Of a stretch of 6,627 nucleotides of DNA, positions 5,370 to 6,627 are shown in pieces (the stretch's first letter is position 1; the number at the start of each line of letters is the position of its first letter). This stretch comes from JBDRNO01 sp043811005 (GTDB taxonomy: Bacteria; Bacteroidota; Bacteroidia; NORP154): contig JBDRNO010000015.1 of NCBI GenBank assembly GCA_043811005.1, positions 1 through 6,627 of the forward strand, in the 5' to 3' direction. The notes under the pieces are model-generated. The model was not told the DNA's origin and did not search any database. It was given only the letters and a program-made list of their open reading frames with translations. The translations under genes were made by a program, and so were the position numbers.

Positions 5370-6071
5370 ATGTATAGAGACATCATTTACAATAAATATC
5401 ATTTCAAAAGTGATTACTTATTTGAAGGATTATCGAAAGACGAAAAGGTCATTCTGGAATCACATATGGTTACCCACATTTATCAAAAGGGACAGGTGAT
5501 TTTCAGGAGAGGAGCGGCTCCTTCCGGGGTATTTGTTCTCAATAAAGGGAAAGTCAAGAAATATACCATAGGCAGTGATGGGAAACAGCATATATTTTAC
5601 ATTTGTAGCTCCGGGGAGGTATTGGGTTATCATGCGCTACTGAGTGAGGAAACATACCCGGATTTTGCTCAAACGTTAGAAGATTCCACGATCTCTTTTA
5701 TCCCAAGAGAGGATTTTATAAATGTATTGGAACTATCAAAGACCCTAAATAAAAAACTTCTTAAAAATTTAAGCCATGAGTTTACGGTCTTTATCAACAG
5801 CACAACAGTACTGGCTCAAAAAACCGTAAGAGAAAGGCTTGCATTGGCATTATTAATGCTCAAGGAAAAATATCAGAAAGATCGCTCCAATGATGACTCA
5901 ATAGAGATTGTTATGTCAAGGGATGATATGGCTAATATTGTGGGGACAGCTACGGAAACACTTGTAAGATTACTTCATGATTTTAAAGAAGACAGGGTAA
6001 TCGAAACGCAAGGCCGTTCAATAAAAATTCTCAACCTTGCAATGCTTGTTAAAATAGCTAATTTTTATTGA
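5370..6071 (+). CDS. Crp/Fnr-family transcriptional regulator
   Basis: A cytoplasmic dimeric regulator of 233 residues from ATG 5370. The open frame reaches back to a TTG at 5295, but the FNR-type box and -7 box lie inside that extension, so the shorter start is preferred. The cNMP-binding-like beta-roll spans about 18-118 (LFEGLSKDEKVIL, YQKGQVIFRRGAAPSGVFVL, GEVLGYHALLSEETYPD). The long dimer helix (about 124-168) holds VRERLALALLML. The C-terminal helix-turn-helix is MSRDDMANIVGTATETLVRLLHDF (182-205), with Glu196 and Arg200 in the recognition helix, the E-xxx-R pair that reads TTGAT half-sites in Fnr; Val replaces the Fnr Ser before the Arg. Only Cys79 is present, so the N-terminal 4Fe-4S cysteines of Fnr are missing and redox sensing that way is unlikely. 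The beta-roll's typical cAMP-binding Arg-Ser pair is not seen. The effector is unknown. Confidence 0.88.
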   Translation: MYRDIIYNKYHFKSDYLFEGLSKDEKVILESHMVTHIYQKGQVIFRRGAAPSGVFVLNKGKVKKYTIGSDGKQHIFYICSSGEVLGYHALLSEETYPDFAQTLEDSTISFIPREDFINVLELSKTLNKKLLKNLSHEFTVFINSTTVLAQKTVRERLALALLMLKEKYQKDRSNDDSIEIVMSRDDMANIVGTATETLVRLLHDFKEDRVIETQGRSIKILNLAMLVKIANFY

Positions 6072-6074
6072 ATT

Positions 6075-6082
6075 TATTTTTG
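6075..6082 (+). promoter_or_regulatory. Bacteroidetes -7 box (TATTTTTG) of the second Crp/Fnr gene
   Basis: An exact TAnnTTTG in the 38-bp gap after the first regulator's stop codon, ending 27 nt before the ATG at 6110. It allows separate transcription of the second regulator. Read-through from the first is also possible because no terminator is seen between them. No good FNR-type box was found in this gap. Confidence 0.4.
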
Positions 6083-6109
6083 ATAACTTAAATTTACTAT
6101 GGCAATTTA

Positions 6110-6627
6110 ATGAAATCAAAATTTAATAATCCATATTGTAAAACATGTATGTCGTGGTTGAGTTCTGTTTTTTCCATTTTAGATGATTCGGAACTTTCTA
6201 AAATAGATGTCAATAAAACATGTAATTTTTTCAAGAAAGGGCAAACGATCTTCTATGAGGGACACAAACCCCTTGGCATTTTTTGTATAAGCAAAGGCAA
6301 GATAAAGATTCATAAATTAGGTGATATAGGAAAGGATCAAATAGTCAGATTATATAAGGAAGGTAAAATATTTGGATATCGTGCACTTTTAAGTGGTGAA
6401 TATTATACTGATTCTGCCACTGCATTGGAAGATTCTATAATTTGTTTTATTCCTAAAACTACATTTTTTGAACTCCTTCAGTCCAAACCGGAACTTTCAG
6501 GGAAATTACTGCAATTTTTATCAATAGATCTTAGAACAGCAGAATCAATGATCACCCGTTTGGCTCAAAGACATGTCAGGGAGCGTTTAGCAGAGACAAT
6601 ACTAATATTAGAAGATTATTATGGTGT
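6110..6627 (+). CDS. Crp/Fnr-family regulator with N-terminal cysteines (3' end cut by window)
   Basis: The open frame from ATG 6110 runs off the window after 172 codons, before the helix-turn-helix. It opens MKSKFNNPYCKTCMSWLSSV, with a C-x2-C pair at 10 and 13, then Cys38 (NKTCNFFKKG), Cys59 (GIFCISKGKIKI) and Cys112. N-terminal cysteines of this kind hold the oxygen-sensing 4Fe-4S cluster in Fnr, although the spacing differs from E. coli (C-x2-C-x5-C plus a distant Cys). Beta-roll landmarks are KKGQTIFYEGHKPLGIF (42-58) and GKIFGYRALLSGEYYTDSATALEDS (85-109). The dimer helix ends with VRERLAETILILE (156-168). The GxxxGYxALLS, ALEDS/TLEDS, FIP and VRERLA blocks match the upstream regulator, showing the two are paralogues. 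Likely an anaerobic or redox-responsive regulator; DNA specificity cannot be judged from this window. Confidence 0.85.
   Translation, partial: MKSKFNNPYCKTCMSWLSSVFSILDDSELSKIDVNKTCNFFKKGQTIFYEGHKPLGIFCISKGKIKIHKLGDIGKDQIVRLYKEGKIFGYRALLSGEYYTDSATALEDSIICFIPKTTFFELLQSKPELSGKLLQFLSIDLRTAESMITRLAQRHVRERLAETILILEDYYG

Overview
The window most likely comes from an AT-rich member of the Bacteroidetes (Bacteroidota), probably an anaerobe or facultative anaerobe. Exact copies of the Bacteroidetes -7 promoter element TAnnTTTG sit just upstream of five main genes (gatE-like, permease, Rrf2 regulator and two Crp/Fnr genes). Shine-Dalgarno sequences are essentially absent before the genes, and leaders are short and A-rich. 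The left edge carries the dispersed intergenic repeat whose spurious translation is the familiar 'VIPNEVRNL'. No tRNA, rRNA, CRISPR array or intact transposase was seen.

Layout. Positions 1-404 are non-coding and hold two imperfect inverted-repeat elements. Next come three minus-strand genes, read right to left: an Rrf2-family regulator with four clustered cysteines (3536-3976), a compact PiT-family anion permease (2431-3471) and a GatE-like protein (405-2396). Positions 3977-5195 are gene-poor, with three small possible minus-strand genes (60, 32 and 71 codons; two may be membrane peptides) separated by stretches that look like decayed coding sequence. On the right, on the plus strand, are two tandem Crp/Fnr-type regulators. 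The first is complete (best start 5370). The second (6110 onward) is cut by the window end before its DNA-binding domain.

How the genes may work together. The Rrf2 regulator probably controls the permease next to it: a perfect ACCCTAT-N7-ATAGGGT inverted repeat lies against the permease's -7 box. An Rrf2 protein beside a PiT-type permease recalls sulfate-uptake control (CysP/CymR type), so sulfate is a plausible substrate; this is inference. The GatE-like gene has its own -7 box and may be an independent unit. It is the main oddity, because GatDE amidotransferase is described as archaeal and no gatD is visible. The first Crp/Fnr gene has an FNR-type box (TTGAT-N4-GTCAA) about 40 bp before its predicted transcription start, suggesting autoregulation or control by its neighbour. 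The tandem paralogues differ in cysteine content, which may separate a redox-sensing from a non-sensing regulator.
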